Below are positions 1 through 7,498 of a stretch of 64,000 nt of DNA, one piece after another. Below the pieces are notes generated by a model. The model worked only from the letters and a program-made list of their open reading frames with translations. It searched no databases and was not told the DNA's origin. The stretch's first letter is position 1, and every line of letters starts with the position of its first letter. A program made the position numbers and the translations under genes. The stretch is from Roseovarius sp. MMSF_3350 (GTDB lineage Bacteria; Pseudomonadota; Alphaproteobacteria; Rhodobacterales; Rhodobacteraceae): NCBI RefSeq assembly GCF_030733425.1, contig NZ_JASHIZ010000005.1:62001-126000 (forward strand), given 5' to 3'.

Positions 1-1
1 T

Positions 2-454
2 CTCGGCGCGCTGGTCACCGCAACGGTGATCGACCGGCCCGCCATGTCCAAGGCGGCGATGTCCGAGGGCATGGCCCACGACCATTCCGCCCACGATCAC
101 GGGCAGGGAGACGCCATGCACGATCACAAGATGGTCGAGGCCGCCGACCCCGCCCCGACACTGGAAATCGAGCTTCATTCCGACGGTCCGCAAAGCCGCA
201 ACCTGCACATCATGACCACCAACTTCACCTTCGACCCCGAAGGCGTGAACGGCGCGCACCGCCCCGGCCACGGCCACGCCCATGTCTACATCAACGGCGT
301 CAAGCAGCCCCGCGCCTACAGCCCCTGGGTGCAACTGGACGCCCTGCCCAAAGGCACCCACGAGATCCGCGTCACGCTCAACGCCAACGACCACGGCCAT
401 CTCGCCACAAACGGCACGCCGATCGAGGCCGTGACAACCGTGACCATCGAATAG
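2..454 (+). CDS. His-rich membrane-anchored periplasmic protein, 5' partial
   Basis: The frame is open from base 2, so the true start lies before the window; 150 residues are visible. The first visible residues (LGALVTATVIDRP) look like the end of a hydrophobic anchor or signal segment. A linker rich in His, Asp and Met follows (HDHSAHDHG), and then a domain of about 95 residues with further His residues (PGHGHAHVYING near the middle, NDHGH near the end). Such His/Met-rich linkers are common in periplasmic metal-handling proteins. The domain resembles the small beta-sandwich type that recognises a carried ligand, but I cannot name the family. A role in copper or other metal handling is inference only. 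A GNAT gene follows after 10 bases. Confidence 0.6.
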   Translation, partial: LGALVTATVIDRPAMSKAAMSEGMAHDHSAHDHGQGDAMHDHKMVEAADPAPTLEIELHSDGPQSRNLHIMTTNFTFDPEGVNGAHRPGHGHAHVYINGVKQPRAYSPWVQLDALPKGTHEIRVTLNANDHGHLATNGTPIEAVTTVTIE

Positions 455-464
455 CCCGCGCACC

Positions 465-938
465 ATGCTCATCGTCGAAATCGCCAACCCGTCCAGCCCC
501 GGCCCCCGCGCCCTGCTGGAACAAAGCCACGCCCTGATGCGAGAGCTGTTCCCGCCCGAGGACAACTATGCCCTCGATATCGAGGAATTGCGCGGACCCG
601 ACATCCGCTTCTACGCCGCCCGCGACGGCGCCCAGACACTCGGCACCGGCGCGCTGGCTCTCAAGCGCGGTTATGCCGAGGTGAAATCCATGTTCACCTC
701 CGAGGCCGCCCGCGGCCGGGGCGTCGCTGCCGCGATCCTGCGCGCGCTGGAAGACGAGGCGCGCGGCGAAGACATCCCCGTCCTGCGCCTGGAAACCGCC
801 GACGCGCTCGGCGCCGCGATCCGGCTCTATGAACGCCACGGCTTTGCCCGGTGCGGCATCTTCGGCGACTACCGCCCGAACACCACCAGCGTCTTCATGG
901 AAAAGATCCTGTCACCGCCCGCCGCTCAGAACGGGTAA
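465..938 (+). CDS. GNAT family N-acetyltransferase
   Basis: 157 residues, the usual length for a single GNAT domain. The acetyl-CoA pyrophosphate loop is clear: AARGRGVAAAIL at about residue 84 fits the R/Q-x-x-G-x-G/A motif A. It is followed by a helix and by the motif B region ALGAAIRLYERHGF, which is typical of GNAT enzymes acting on small molecules or protein N-termini. The substrate cannot be read from sequence. The gene starts 10 bases after the His-rich gene and its end overlaps by 13 bases the convergent lipoprotein gene on the other strand. Confidence 0.85.
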   Translation: MLIVEIANPSSPGPRALLEQSHALMRELFPPEDNYALDIEELRGPDIRFYAARDGAQTLGTGALALKRGYAEVKSMFTSEAARGRGVAAAILRALEDEARGEDIPVLRLETADALGAAIRLYERHGFARCGIFGDYRPNTTSVFMEKILSPPAAQNG

Positions 939-1309
939 CAGATCAGCTCTTCGCCATCCGCGTCCAGTTCGAACGCGTCGCATTCGAGATACGTCTCGCG
1001 CCGCTCTGGCGCCGGGGCGCCCGCCCCGCAATCCAGAGTGGCCCGCATCATCGCCTGGTCCCCGCTCAATCGGTCCACCCGGCACCCGCTGACCCGCTCG
1101 ATCGCCAGCACCGCGGGCACGCCCACGCTCGACAGGCGCAGCGCGGGTTGCGGGTTCAGCCGGATCGCCTCGGCCCGCCGCCCCGCCACCCGAATGTCGA
1201 ATACCGACGCGCCCATCTTGATCCGCACCGGCGAAACCCCGGAAAACTCCGGGCCGGGCGTCGCGCAGGCCGCGACGGCAAGTATCGGTATCAGGACAGG
1301 CAGACGCAT
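926..1309 (-). CDS. small putative lipoprotein
   Basis: 127 residues starting MRLPVLIPILAVAAC. The short hydrophobic stretch ending in AVAAC is a good signal-peptidase II lipobox, so the mature protein should be lipidated at Cys15. The rest has a few more Cys residues (GCRVD, LDCGAG, LECDAF, LICYPF) that could form disulfides in the periplasm. No family recognised. It is convergent with the GNAT gene, with a 13-base overlap of the 3' ends. Confidence 0.7.
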   Translation of the reverse strand: MRLPVLIPILAVAACATPGPEFSGVSPVRIKMGASVFDIRVAGRRAEAIRLNPQPALRLSSVGVPAVLAIERVSGCRVDRLSGDQAMMRATLDCGAGAPAPERRETYLECDAFELDADGEELICYPF

Positions 1310-1493
1310 CGCCCGATCTTCGCAGGCATATCGTTAAAAAACAGTAACAACTGGCTTTTTCGCTCGGCGCAACGCAGAGGTCCGCGATTTGTTTCATCAC
1401 GAACCCGGATTCTTTTTCCGGTCTCCGGGGAACGCCCCGGGGGGCCACGCACGTTTATCTACCAGATACGGAACGTAAAAAAGGAGAAACATC

Positions 1494-2081
1494 ATGAAAC
1501 TTTTTGGCACAACAGCCATCGCAATGGCGCTCGCCACCACCGCCGCGTTCGCCCAGAGCGACTCGGATACCGACATGGAGACCGACACCCAGAACACCCA
1601 GGTCGAGTCCAGCACTGAAATGGACACGGCCGATGACGCCGCCACTCGAGGCGGCAGCGATGCTGGCGACACCCAGTCGGCCATGAACGACGGCATGACC
1701 TGGGACAAATCCAGCGAAGAAATGGGCCAGATGCAAGGTGATCTGATCCGCAGCCGCGACATCACCGGCGGCGCGGTCTACACCACCAACGAAGCCAACG
1801 ACGAAGGCGAAGGCTGGGAAACGTCCGAGTATAACGAAGTCGGGTCGGAATGGAGCCAGATCGGCGAAATCGAAGACCTCGTCATGTCTCGCGACGGCAA
1901 GCTGACCGGCATCGTCGTCGAAGTCGGCGGTTTCCTCGACATCGGTGACAAGCACGTCCTGCTGTCGGTCAAGGACGCCAAGCTCGTCCCGGTCGATGAC
2001 GCGACCTACACCTTCGTGACCAAGTTCAGCGAAGAAGAGATCGAGGAAATGAACGGCGTCGACGAAGGCTTCTGGAACTAA
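1494..2081 (+). CDS. secreted PRC-barrel domain protein
   Basis: 195 residues. It has a signal peptide (MKLFGTTAIAMALATTAAFAQ, cleavage after AFA), an acidic Ser/Thr/Asp-rich linker to about residue 75, and then a PRC-barrel-like domain (GSEWSQIGEIEDLVMSRDG, then LTGIVVEVGGFLDIG and KHVLLSV). PRC-barrel proteins bind diverse partners; secreted versions with acidic linkers are common in marine alphaproteobacteria and are usually of unknown role. A clear ribosome-binding site (AGGAG) lies 8 bases before the ATG, and a strong intrinsic terminator follows, so it is a single-gene unit. Confidence 0.85.
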   Translation: MKLFGTTAIAMALATTAAFAQSDSDTDMETDTQNTQVESSTEMDTADDAATRGGSDAGDTQSAMNDGMTWDKSSEEMGQMQGDLIRSRDITGGAVYTTNEANDEGEGWETSEYNEVGSEWSQIGEIEDLVMSRDGKLTGIVVEVGGFLDIGDKHVLLSVKDAKLVPVDDATYTFVTKFSEEEIEEMNGVDEGFWN

Positions 2082-2103
2082 GCCGAGCCACGTCTCGCCA
2101 TTG

Positions 2104-2133
2104 CCGCCGCCCCATGCCGGGCGGCGGTTTTTG
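2104..2133 (+). terminator. intrinsic terminator after the PRC-barrel gene
   Basis: Perfect 9-bp stem (CCGCCGCCC at 2104-2112, GGGCGGCGG at 2119-2127) with a 6-base loop, followed directly by five T and then GTTT. It lies 22 bases after the stop codon. Confidence 0.9.
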
Positions 2134-2148
2134 TTTGGCAGGTGCGCG

Positions 2149-3426
2149 CTACAGGCTCTTCCACCACTGGTGCGCCACGAACGCCGCCCGCATCGCGCCG
2201 GTCCTGGCCGCCTTGAACGGCACGCGGGTCAGATCGCTCAGCGGCACCGGCAGCGCCGCCGGATCACCCCCCGCGATCAGCTCCGCCATGCACTGGCCGA
2301 ACACCGTTCCGGTCGTGATCCCCCGTCCGTTATACCCGATCGGCGTCAGCACCCCCGGCGCCAGCCGGATGATCCGTGGCAGATGATCGGGCGTCATCGC
2401 GATCTGACCGTGCCACGCCGCTTCGAACGTCACCTTCCCCAGTTCCGGAAACAGCCGCTCCAGCCGTTTTGCCGCCCAGCGCCGCGAAAGGCCCCGACCC
2501 GCCGCGCCCATCACCGGCCCCATCGAACCCAGAACCATCCGACCCGCCGCATCCCGGCGCAGGCTGGTCATGATCGTGCCGGTATCCCACACACCCTGCC
2601 GGCCCGGCAGCACATGCGCCATCTCCGCGCCCAGCGGCGGCGTCGCCAACTGAAAGAACTCGATCGTGGTGAAGATATCACGCAGCCCCGGCCACAGCCC
2701 GTCGGTATAGGCATTCGTCGCCAGCACCACGTGCCGCGCCCGTACCGTGCCGCGGTCCGTCTCGACAACCCATGCCTCGCCGTCCCGCCGCAGCGCCGTC
2801 GCCGTCACGCCGGTATGCACCACCGCCCCGGCCCCCTGCGCCGCCCGCGCCAGCCCGCGCACGTACCCCATCGGGTTCACCGTCCCGGCGCGATGATCCA
2901 GCAAACCGCCGTGAAACGCCCATGTCCCTGTCCGCTCGGCCACCGCCTCGCGCGACAACAGCTCCACCGGCGCGCCCAGCCGCTGCCATTCGTCATATCG
3001 CTCCCGCAGGCCGTGCATTCCCCGGGCGGCATGGGCGGCATGAATGGTCCCCGTCCGCGTCACCTCGCAGCGCATCTGGTGCGTCTCGATCAGGTCGAAT
3101 ACCTGCCCCGGCGCGTTGCCGAACCGCTCGATGAATCGCGGCCCATAGGTGTCGCCCAAAAGCTTTCGCACCTTCGCCGGCGGATACCACACGCCGGCAT
3201 TTACCAGCCCGACGTTGCGCCCCGACCCGCCATACCCGATCCGCTTGGCCTCCAGCACATGCGCCCGCACCCCCTTCCCGGCGGCGTAAAGCGCGGTCGC
3301 CAGCCCGGTATAGCCACCCCCCACGATGGCCAGGTCCGTCACCACGTCGCCCGGCATCGGCACGCCGCTCTCCGGCTCCTCCGCCGAGTTGTCCCACAGG
3401 GATATGCTGGGGCCATGCCCTGTCAT
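2149..3426 (-). CDS. NAD(P)/FAD-dependent oxidoreductase, DAO superfamily (PuuB-like)
   Basis: 425 residues. The N-terminal dinucleotide fold is intact: LAIVGGGYTGLATALYAA (GxGxxG type) at about residue 31, with an E in VLEAKRIGYGGSGRN that should contact the FAD ribose. A second FAD-contacting stretch, VVLATNAYTDGLWPGL, and the C-terminal GYNGRGITTGTVFG are typical of D-amino-acid oxidase-like amine oxidases such as gamma-glutamylputrescine oxidase (PuuB). Soluble and cytoplasmic; oxidises an amine or amino-acid derivative, substrate not determinable here. It faces away from the Lin0512 pair, with about 190 bases between them. Confidence 0.85.
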   Translation of the reverse strand: MTGHGPSISLWDNSAEEPESGVPMPGDVVTDLAIVGGGYTGLATALYAAGKGVRAHVLEAKRIGYGGSGRNVGLVNAGVWYPPAKVRKLLGDTYGPRFIERFGNAPGQVFDLIETHQMRCEVTRTGTIHAAHAARGMHGLRERYDEWQRLGAPVELLSREAVAERTGTWAFHGGLLDHRAGTVNPMGYVRGLARAAQGAGAVVHTGVTATALRRDGEAWVVETDRGTVRARHVVLATNAYTDGLWPGLRDIFTTIEFFQLATPPLGAEMAHVLPGRQGVWDTGTIMTSLRRDAAGRMVLGSMGPVMGAAGRGLSRRWAAKRLERLFPELGKVTFEAAWHGQIAMTPDHLPRIIRLAPGVLTPIGYNGRGITTGTVFGQCMAELIAGGDPAALPVPLSDLTRVPFKAARTGAMRAAFVAHQWWKSL

Positions 3427-3563
3427 CGCTGCCGTCCCGCGCCGCGTCTCGCCGCGGCACCGTGAGACGCAATGCCCCCAACGTCAATATCGCAGGCGGC
3501 ACGACGATGCACCGCCCTGCGCCTTTCACGCGGCGCGTCCGCCGATCCACTGACAGCTTGCAA

Positions 3564-3585
3564 TTTCACTGTTCCAAAAATACTC
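3564..3585 (+). repeat. dispersed repeat element, copy 1
   Basis: A 22-base element beginning TTTCACTGTTCC and ending AAATACTC. Related copies sit at 16197-16274 (as an inverted pair) and 25438-25462. It lies in the intergenic space before the first Lin0512 gene. Confidence 0.75.
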
Positions 3586-3617
3586 CGATCCCGACGCCAG
3601 CCACTTCGGAGCCCCAC

Positions 3618-3968
3618 ATGCCCAAAACCCGCCTTCTCACCGAATTCGGCATCGGCTCGTCCCTGCGCCACCGCGACTATACCGCTGCCGCCCGCCGCGC
3701 ACTTCAGGATGCGCTCTGGCGCAACTCCATCAACCTCGCGGAACTCTTCGGCCAGCCCAAAGAGGCGATGATCATCGACGTGGAAATCGCCGCCCCCGAC
3801 CCCGACGCCGTCGATATCGCCGCGCTGGCGGATGTTTTCCCGTACGGCAAGGTCTCCATCACCGCGCACATGGGCGGCCTCGACGTGCCCCGCCCCGACG
3901 GCGGCACCCCCACCGTGATCGTCAACGCCGCCATCAATGTCAGCCTCAACCTGGAGCCCGTGCAATGA
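3618..3968 (+). CDS. Lin0512 family protein, first copy
   Basis: 116 residues starting at MPKTRLLTEFGIGSSL; this ATG is preferred over upstream in-frame codons because family members start a few residues before the conserved EFG. The overall pattern (EFGxG, then an Ala-rich helix AAARRALQDALWRN, a strand MIIDVEIA, and a Gly-rich turn) matches the Lin0512 family of unknown function. The family hallmark GxGxDxHG is only partly kept: GIGSSLRH lacks the Asp. The stop overlaps the start of a second Lin0512 gene (ATGA, 3965-3968), so the two are translationally coupled. Confidence 0.75.
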   Translation: MPKTRLLTEFGIGSSLRHRDYTAAARRALQDALWRNSINLAELFGQPKEAMIIDVEIAAPDPDAVDIAALADVFPYGKVSITAHMGGLDVPRPDGGTPTVIVNAAINVSLNLEPVQ

Positions 3969-4327
3969 CAGATCACCGCTTCATCATCGAAATGGGCATG
4001 GGCAACGATCAGTACGGCATGGATTACCAGAAGGCCGCCGCCCGCGCGATCGAATCCGCCATCCGCCGCTCGGCCATTCCGATGTATTCGACCACCGCGC
4101 TCGACCCCTCGCAGATGCGCGTCCAGGTCACCATCGGCGTGCAGGAACCCGACAAGCTCGACACCCACGCGCTCGCCGCCGGCCTGCCGCGCGGAAACGC
4201 CACCGTCACCGCCACCTTCGGCGGGCACAACGTGGTGAACCCCGACACCGGCGACACCATCGTCATAGCGACAGCGGCGGTCGAGGCGTTCCTGCCCGAC
4301 CAGTCCGGCAACTACACCGCAGGCTAA
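3965..4327 (+). CDS. Lin0512 family protein, second copy
   Basis: 120 residues, a paralogue of the preceding gene: FIIEMGMGNDQYGMDY aligns with LLTEFGIGSSLRHRDY, and the helix AAARAIESAIRRS and the strand VQVTIGV align in the same order. This copy keeps the Asp and Gly of the family motif (GMGNDQYG) that the first copy lacks. Function unknown. The 4-base overlap and the sequence divergence suggest an obligate two-subunit product. A GntR regulator gene lies 73 bases downstream. Confidence 0.75.
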   Translation: MTDHRFIIEMGMGNDQYGMDYQKAAARAIESAIRRSAIPMYSTTALDPSQMRVQVTIGVQEPDKLDTHALAAGLPRGNATVTATFGGHNVVNPDTGDTIVIATAAVEAFLPDQSGNYTAG

Positions 4328-4362
4328 TTCCGAACGGTCCGGCGCTTGCCCCCTCACGCCGC

Positions 4363-4381
4363 TGGTCATATGATTTGACCA
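4363..4381. promoter_or_regulatory. inverted repeat before the GntR gene, candidate operator
   Basis: TGGTCA at 4363-4368 and TGACCA at 4376-4381 form a perfect 6-bp inverted repeat with a 7-base spacer, 19 bases before the GntR start codon. FCD-type GntR regulators commonly bind T-G-G-T / A-C-C-A half sites and repress their own genes, so autoregulation is the simplest reading. Confidence 0.45.
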
Positions 4382-4400
4382 ATCCAATCCCGGGGCCGCC

Positions 4401-5168
4401 ATGCCGTTCCAGAAAGTCACGCCCGAAAAACTCTCGCTCGCGGTCACCCGCCAGATCGAGAAACTGATCCTGCGTGGCATCCTGCGCCCCGGCGAACGCC
4501 TGCCATCGGAACGCGAGCTTGCAGACCGCTTCGGCGTTTCCCGCCCCTCCCTGCGCGAGGCCGTGGCCGAGCTTCAGGACAAGGGCCTGCTGACCACCCG
4601 CGCCGGCGCCGGCATCTTCGTGGCCGACGTTCTGGGCAGCGCCTTTTCCCCCGCCCTGATCGAGCTTTTCGCCAGCGACGACGAGGCCGTCTTCGACGTC
4701 ATCGCCTTCCGCCGCGACATGGAAGGGCTCGCCGCCGAACGCGCCGCCCGCCTGGCCTCGGACACCGACCTTGAGGTCATCGCGTCCACCTTCGCCCGCA
4801 TGGAAAGCGCCAAGGGCCGCGCCAACCCCGAACGCGAGGCGCGGCTCGACGCCGAGTTCCACATGGCCATCCTCGAGGCCAGCCACAACGTGGTGATGCT
4901 GCACATGATGCGCTCGATGTTCCAGCTCATGCAGGAAGGCGTGTTCTACAACCGCCAGGTCATATTCAACCAATCGACCAGGCGCTCCAACCTGCTGGAC
5001 CAGCACCGCGCCATCCGTGACGCCATCCTCGCGCGCGACCCCGTCGCGGCCCGCGCGGCGGTCGAAACCCACCTCGATTTCGTCGAACGGGCGCTGACCG
5101 ACCAGCGCAAGGCCGAGGCTCACGAACACATCGCCCGCCAGCGCCTGGAACACGAGAACCGCCGCTGA
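4401..5168 (+). CDS. GntR family transcriptional regulator, FadR/FCD subfamily
   Basis: 255 residues. The N-terminal winged helix is typical: ILRPGERLPSERELADRFGV followed by SRPSLREAVAELQDKGLL and the wing RAGAGIFVADV. The C-terminal two-thirds is an all-helical FCD ligand domain with the metal-binding pattern (D..R region RRDMEGLAAERAA, EFHMAILEASHN, and HRAIRDAILARD). FCD domains sense carboxylic acids or related metabolites. It sits between the Lin0512 pair and the pyrimidine locus on the same strand; its target genes are not evident apart from a palindrome just upstream of its own start. Confidence 0.88.
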   Translation: MPFQKVTPEKLSLAVTRQIEKLILRGILRPGERLPSERELADRFGVSRPSLREAVAELQDKGLLTTRAGAGIFVADVLGSAFSPALIELFASDDEAVFDVIAFRRDMEGLAAERAARLASDTDLEVIASTFARMESAKGRANPEREARLDAEFHMAILEASHNVVMLHMMRSMFQLMQEGVFYNRQVIFNQSTRRSNLLDQHRAIRDAILARDPVAARAAVETHLDFVERALTDQRKAEAHEHIARQRLEHENRR

Positions 5169-5181
5169 ATTCCTCACCAAT

Positions 5182-5223
5182 ACCGTAGGGTGGGTGGTTC
5201 TGCGCGACGCGCAGGTTCACCCA
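5182..5223. repeat. CGTAGGGTGGGT-type hairpin repeat, copy 1
   Basis: Starts CGTAGGGTGGGTG and ends CACCCACC; the arms 5187-5194 and 5216-5223 are exact complements and enclose a smaller GC-rich hairpin. Similar elements are at 21541-21564 and 37592-37634, always between genes. Confidence 0.7.
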
Positions 5224-5304
5224 CCGCTGCGCCATACGCCATACAGATGGCGGCCTGTCGCGCGCCTTCGGAACTCATTTCGCGCCGTTCACAAACTGCT
5301 CAAA

Positions 5305-5322
5305 TTTTACCAATTGATAAAA
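5305..5322. promoter_or_regulatory. predicted RutR-type operator before preT
   Basis: TTTTACCAATTGATAAAA, an 18-bp near-palindrome with one mismatched pair, 51 bases before the preT start. It matches 15 of 18 bases of the perfect palindrome before the amidohydrolase gene at 10524-10541. The core ACCA-NN-TGGT is the same as in the known E. coli RutR site (TTGACCANNTGGTCAA), and a RutR homologue is encoded in this locus. Confidence 0.6.
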
Positions 5323-5373
5323 TTTTGATCTGTGCAATACTTTCTCCAAAGCGCACAGCCACTGGAGCCCTCC

Positions 5374-6699
5374 ATGAGCCATTCCGCCCTGACCCCCGGC
5401 ATCACCTCCGGCCGCCTGTCAGAGGACGACCTCGCCCGCAACTTCTCCGACCTGCACCCGCCGCTCGACGCGCACGAGGCGCTGGTGGCCGCGGACCGCT
5501 GCTATTTCTGCCACGATGCGCCCTGCATCACGGCCTGCCCCACCGATATCGACATCCCGCTCTTCATCCGCCAGATCGCCACCGGCACGCCCGAGGCCGC
5601 CGCAAAGACGATCCTCACCCAGAACATCCTTGGCGGCATGTGCGCCCGCGTCTGCCCGACCGAGACGCTCTGCGAACAGGCCTGCGTGCGCGAGGCCGCC
5701 GAAGGCAAGCCCGTGCTGATCGGGCAACTTCAACGCTACGCCACCGACACCCTTCAAGCCACGGGCATGCATCCCTTCGCCCGCGCGGCCGAGACGGGCA
5801 AGTCGGTCGCCGTGGTGGGCGCGGGACCGGCCGGTCTGGCCTGCGCCCATCGTCTGGCGATGCACGGCCATTCCGTCACGCTCTTTGACGCCCGCCCCAA
5901 GCCCGGCGGCCTCAACGAATACGGCATCGCCGCCTACAAGACGGTCGACGGCTTCGCCGAGCGCGAGGTCGACTGGCTGATGCAAATCGGCGGGATCACC
6001 CTGGAAAACGGCAAGGCGCTTGGAGCCGACCTTTCGCTTGACGACCTTCGCGCCCGCTTCGACGCGGTCTTCCTCGGCATCGGGCTGGGCGGCGTCAATG
6101 CCCTCGGCCTTGCGGGCGAAGACAAGACAGGCATGCTCGATGCGGTCGATTTCATCTCCGACCTGCGCCAGGCCGGCAACCTGCGCGACTTGCAGATTGG
6201 CCGCGACGTGGTGGTGATCGGCGGCGGCATGACCGCCATCGACGCCGCCGTGCAGGCCAAGCTTCTCGGTGCGCTCAACGTCACGCTGGTCTACCGCCGC
6301 GGCCGCGACCGCATGAACGCCAGCGTCTTTGAACAGGACCTCGCCGCCTCCAAGGGCGTGCGTATCATCACCAATGCCACGCCCCGCGCCATCCACGGCA
6401 ACGGCACCGTGCGCGAGATCGAGTTCGAATACACCGACGACGCCCTCACCCCGACGGGCGAGACCGTGCGCATCCCCGCCGACCAGGTCTTCAAGGCCAT
6501 CGGCCAGGCGCTCGCGGGCGACGCCCTGCCCGATCTCGACGGCCGCAAGATCGCCGTCACCGGCCCGGGCCGCACCTCGGTCGCCGGCGTCTGGGCGGGG
6601 GGCGACTGCGCCGCGGGCGGCGACGACCTGACCGTCACGGCGGTGGCCGAAGGCCGCGACGCCGCCGAAGACATCCACGCCCGGCTGACGGCGGGCTGA
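5374..6699 (+). CDS. preT: dihydropyrimidine dehydrogenase, NAD(P)H/FAD subunit PreT
   Basis: 441 residues. Two cysteine clusters lie at the N-terminus (CYFCHDAPCITACPT near residue 48 and CARVCPTETLCEQACVR near residue 90). They resemble the Fe-S helical domain of glutamate synthase small subunit and dihydropyrimidine dehydrogenase. Then come an FAD Rossmann motif (VAVVGAGPAGLACAHRL) and a second nucleotide-binding motif (VVVIGGGMTAIDAAVQA). The C-terminal GGDCAAGGDDLTVTAVAEGR closes the FAD site. PreT passes electrons from NAD(P)H to PreA, which reduces uracil or thymine. The ATG at 5374 has GGAG ten bases upstream. The next gene starts one base after the stop, suggesting one operon running into preA. 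Confidence 0.93.
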   Translation: MSHSALTPGITSGRLSEDDLARNFSDLHPPLDAHEALVAADRCYFCHDAPCITACPTDIDIPLFIRQIATGTPEAAAKTILTQNILGGMCARVCPTETLCEQACVREAAEGKPVLIGQLQRYATDTLQATGMHPFARAAETGKSVAVVGAGPAGLACAHRLAMHGHSVTLFDARPKPGGLNEYGIAAYKTVDGFAEREVDWLMQIGGITLENGKALGADLSLDDLRARFDAVFLGIGLGGVNALGLAGEDKTGMLDAVDFISDLRQAGNLRDLQIGRDVVVIGGGMTAIDAAVQAKLLGALNVTLVYRRGRDRMNASVFEQDLAASKGVRIITNATPRAIHGNGTVREIEFEYTDDALTPTGETVRIPADQVFKAIGQALAGDALPDLDGRKIAVTGPGRTSVAGVWAGGDCAAGGDDLTVTAVAEGRDAAEDIHARLTAG

Positions 6700-6700
6700 C

Positions 6701-7486
6701 ATGCCCGAGCTGCCCGAATGCGAGGCCAACCGCCGCAGGGTCGAGGCGCACTGCCTCCACCGTACCATCGAGGCGATCAAGATGGGCGAGACCTCGCACA
6801 TGGACCTGCCCGGCAAAAACGCCCGCGGCCGCCTCACGGGCCGGCAGTTCACGGAAACCCGCCGCCGCGGCAAGGCGATCTTCGCCGGGTCGCAGACCGG
6901 CCCGTGGATCGTCGTCTCGCTCGGCATGACAGGCTCTTTGCGTCCCTATGAAGACGGCGACACGGCACCCGATCACGCCCGCATGACCTTCGTCTTCGAA
7001 GGCGGCCGCCGCCTCGCCTTCCGCTGTCCGCGCAAGCTGGGCTGGATCCGCGTCATCGACCGCCCCGACGACTGGATCGCAAAGGCCGGTCTCGGTCCCG
7101 ACGCGATGGATATCGATCGCGACACCTTCGCCGACCGCGTCGGCAGCACGCGCGGCGCGGTCAAGTCCGCCCTCATGGCGCAAAAGAAGATCGCGGGCAT
7201 CGGCAACCTGTGGTCGGACGAGGCGCTCTTTCACGCAGGCCTCTCTCCCGACAGCCGTGGCGATGCTTTGACCGGCGATCAGCTCGACACGCTTTTCGAC
7301 TGTACTCACAATGTGCTTGGCCGCCTGCTCGACGCCAATGCCGATTACAGCCGGATTCCGAAAGAATGGCTTTTCCCGCACCGCCAGGAGGGCGCCACCT
7401 GCCCCACCTGCGGCGGGACCATCACCCGAAAAAAGGTCGGCGGCCGCTCCGCGTTCTACTGCCCCGACCATCAGCCCCGCACCTGA
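6701..7486 (+). CDS. Fpg/Nei family DNA glycosylase-like protein
   Basis: 261 residues. It has the catalytic N-terminus of the family (MPELPE, with Pro2 and Glu3 after Met removal), the Lys of the RRRGKAIF strand, the GIGNLWSDEALFHAGLSP helix-two-turn-helix, and a C-terminal zinc finger. The finger reads CPTC...YCPDH: the last metal ligand, normally Cys, is His here. Family members excise oxidised bases and nick the strand. Its place between preT and preA, one base after preT and twelve before preA, is odd for a repair enzyme and implies co-expression with pyrimidine catabolism. Whether it is a true repair enzyme is not settled by sequence. Confidence 0.85.
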   Translation: MPELPECEANRRRVEAHCLHRTIEAIKMGETSHMDLPGKNARGRLTGRQFTETRRRGKAIFAGSQTGPWIVVSLGMTGSLRPYEDGDTAPDHARMTFVFEGGRRLAFRCPRKLGWIRVIDRPDDWIAKAGLGPDAMDIDRDTFADRVGSTRGAVKSALMAQKKIAGIGNLWSDEALFHAGLSPDSRGDALTGDQLDTLFDCTHNVLGRLLDANADYSRIPKEWLFPHRQEGATCPTCGGTITRKKVGGRSAFYCPDHQPRT

Positions 7487-7498
7487 GGAGGTATCCCC

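Noticed and set aside
1425..1465. GGAAC then CGTT about 18 bases later before the PRC-barrel gene, like an EcfG stress promoter
   Set aside because: Spacing is slightly long and the region is GC-rich enough for chance matches; no EcfG or PhyR gene in the window.
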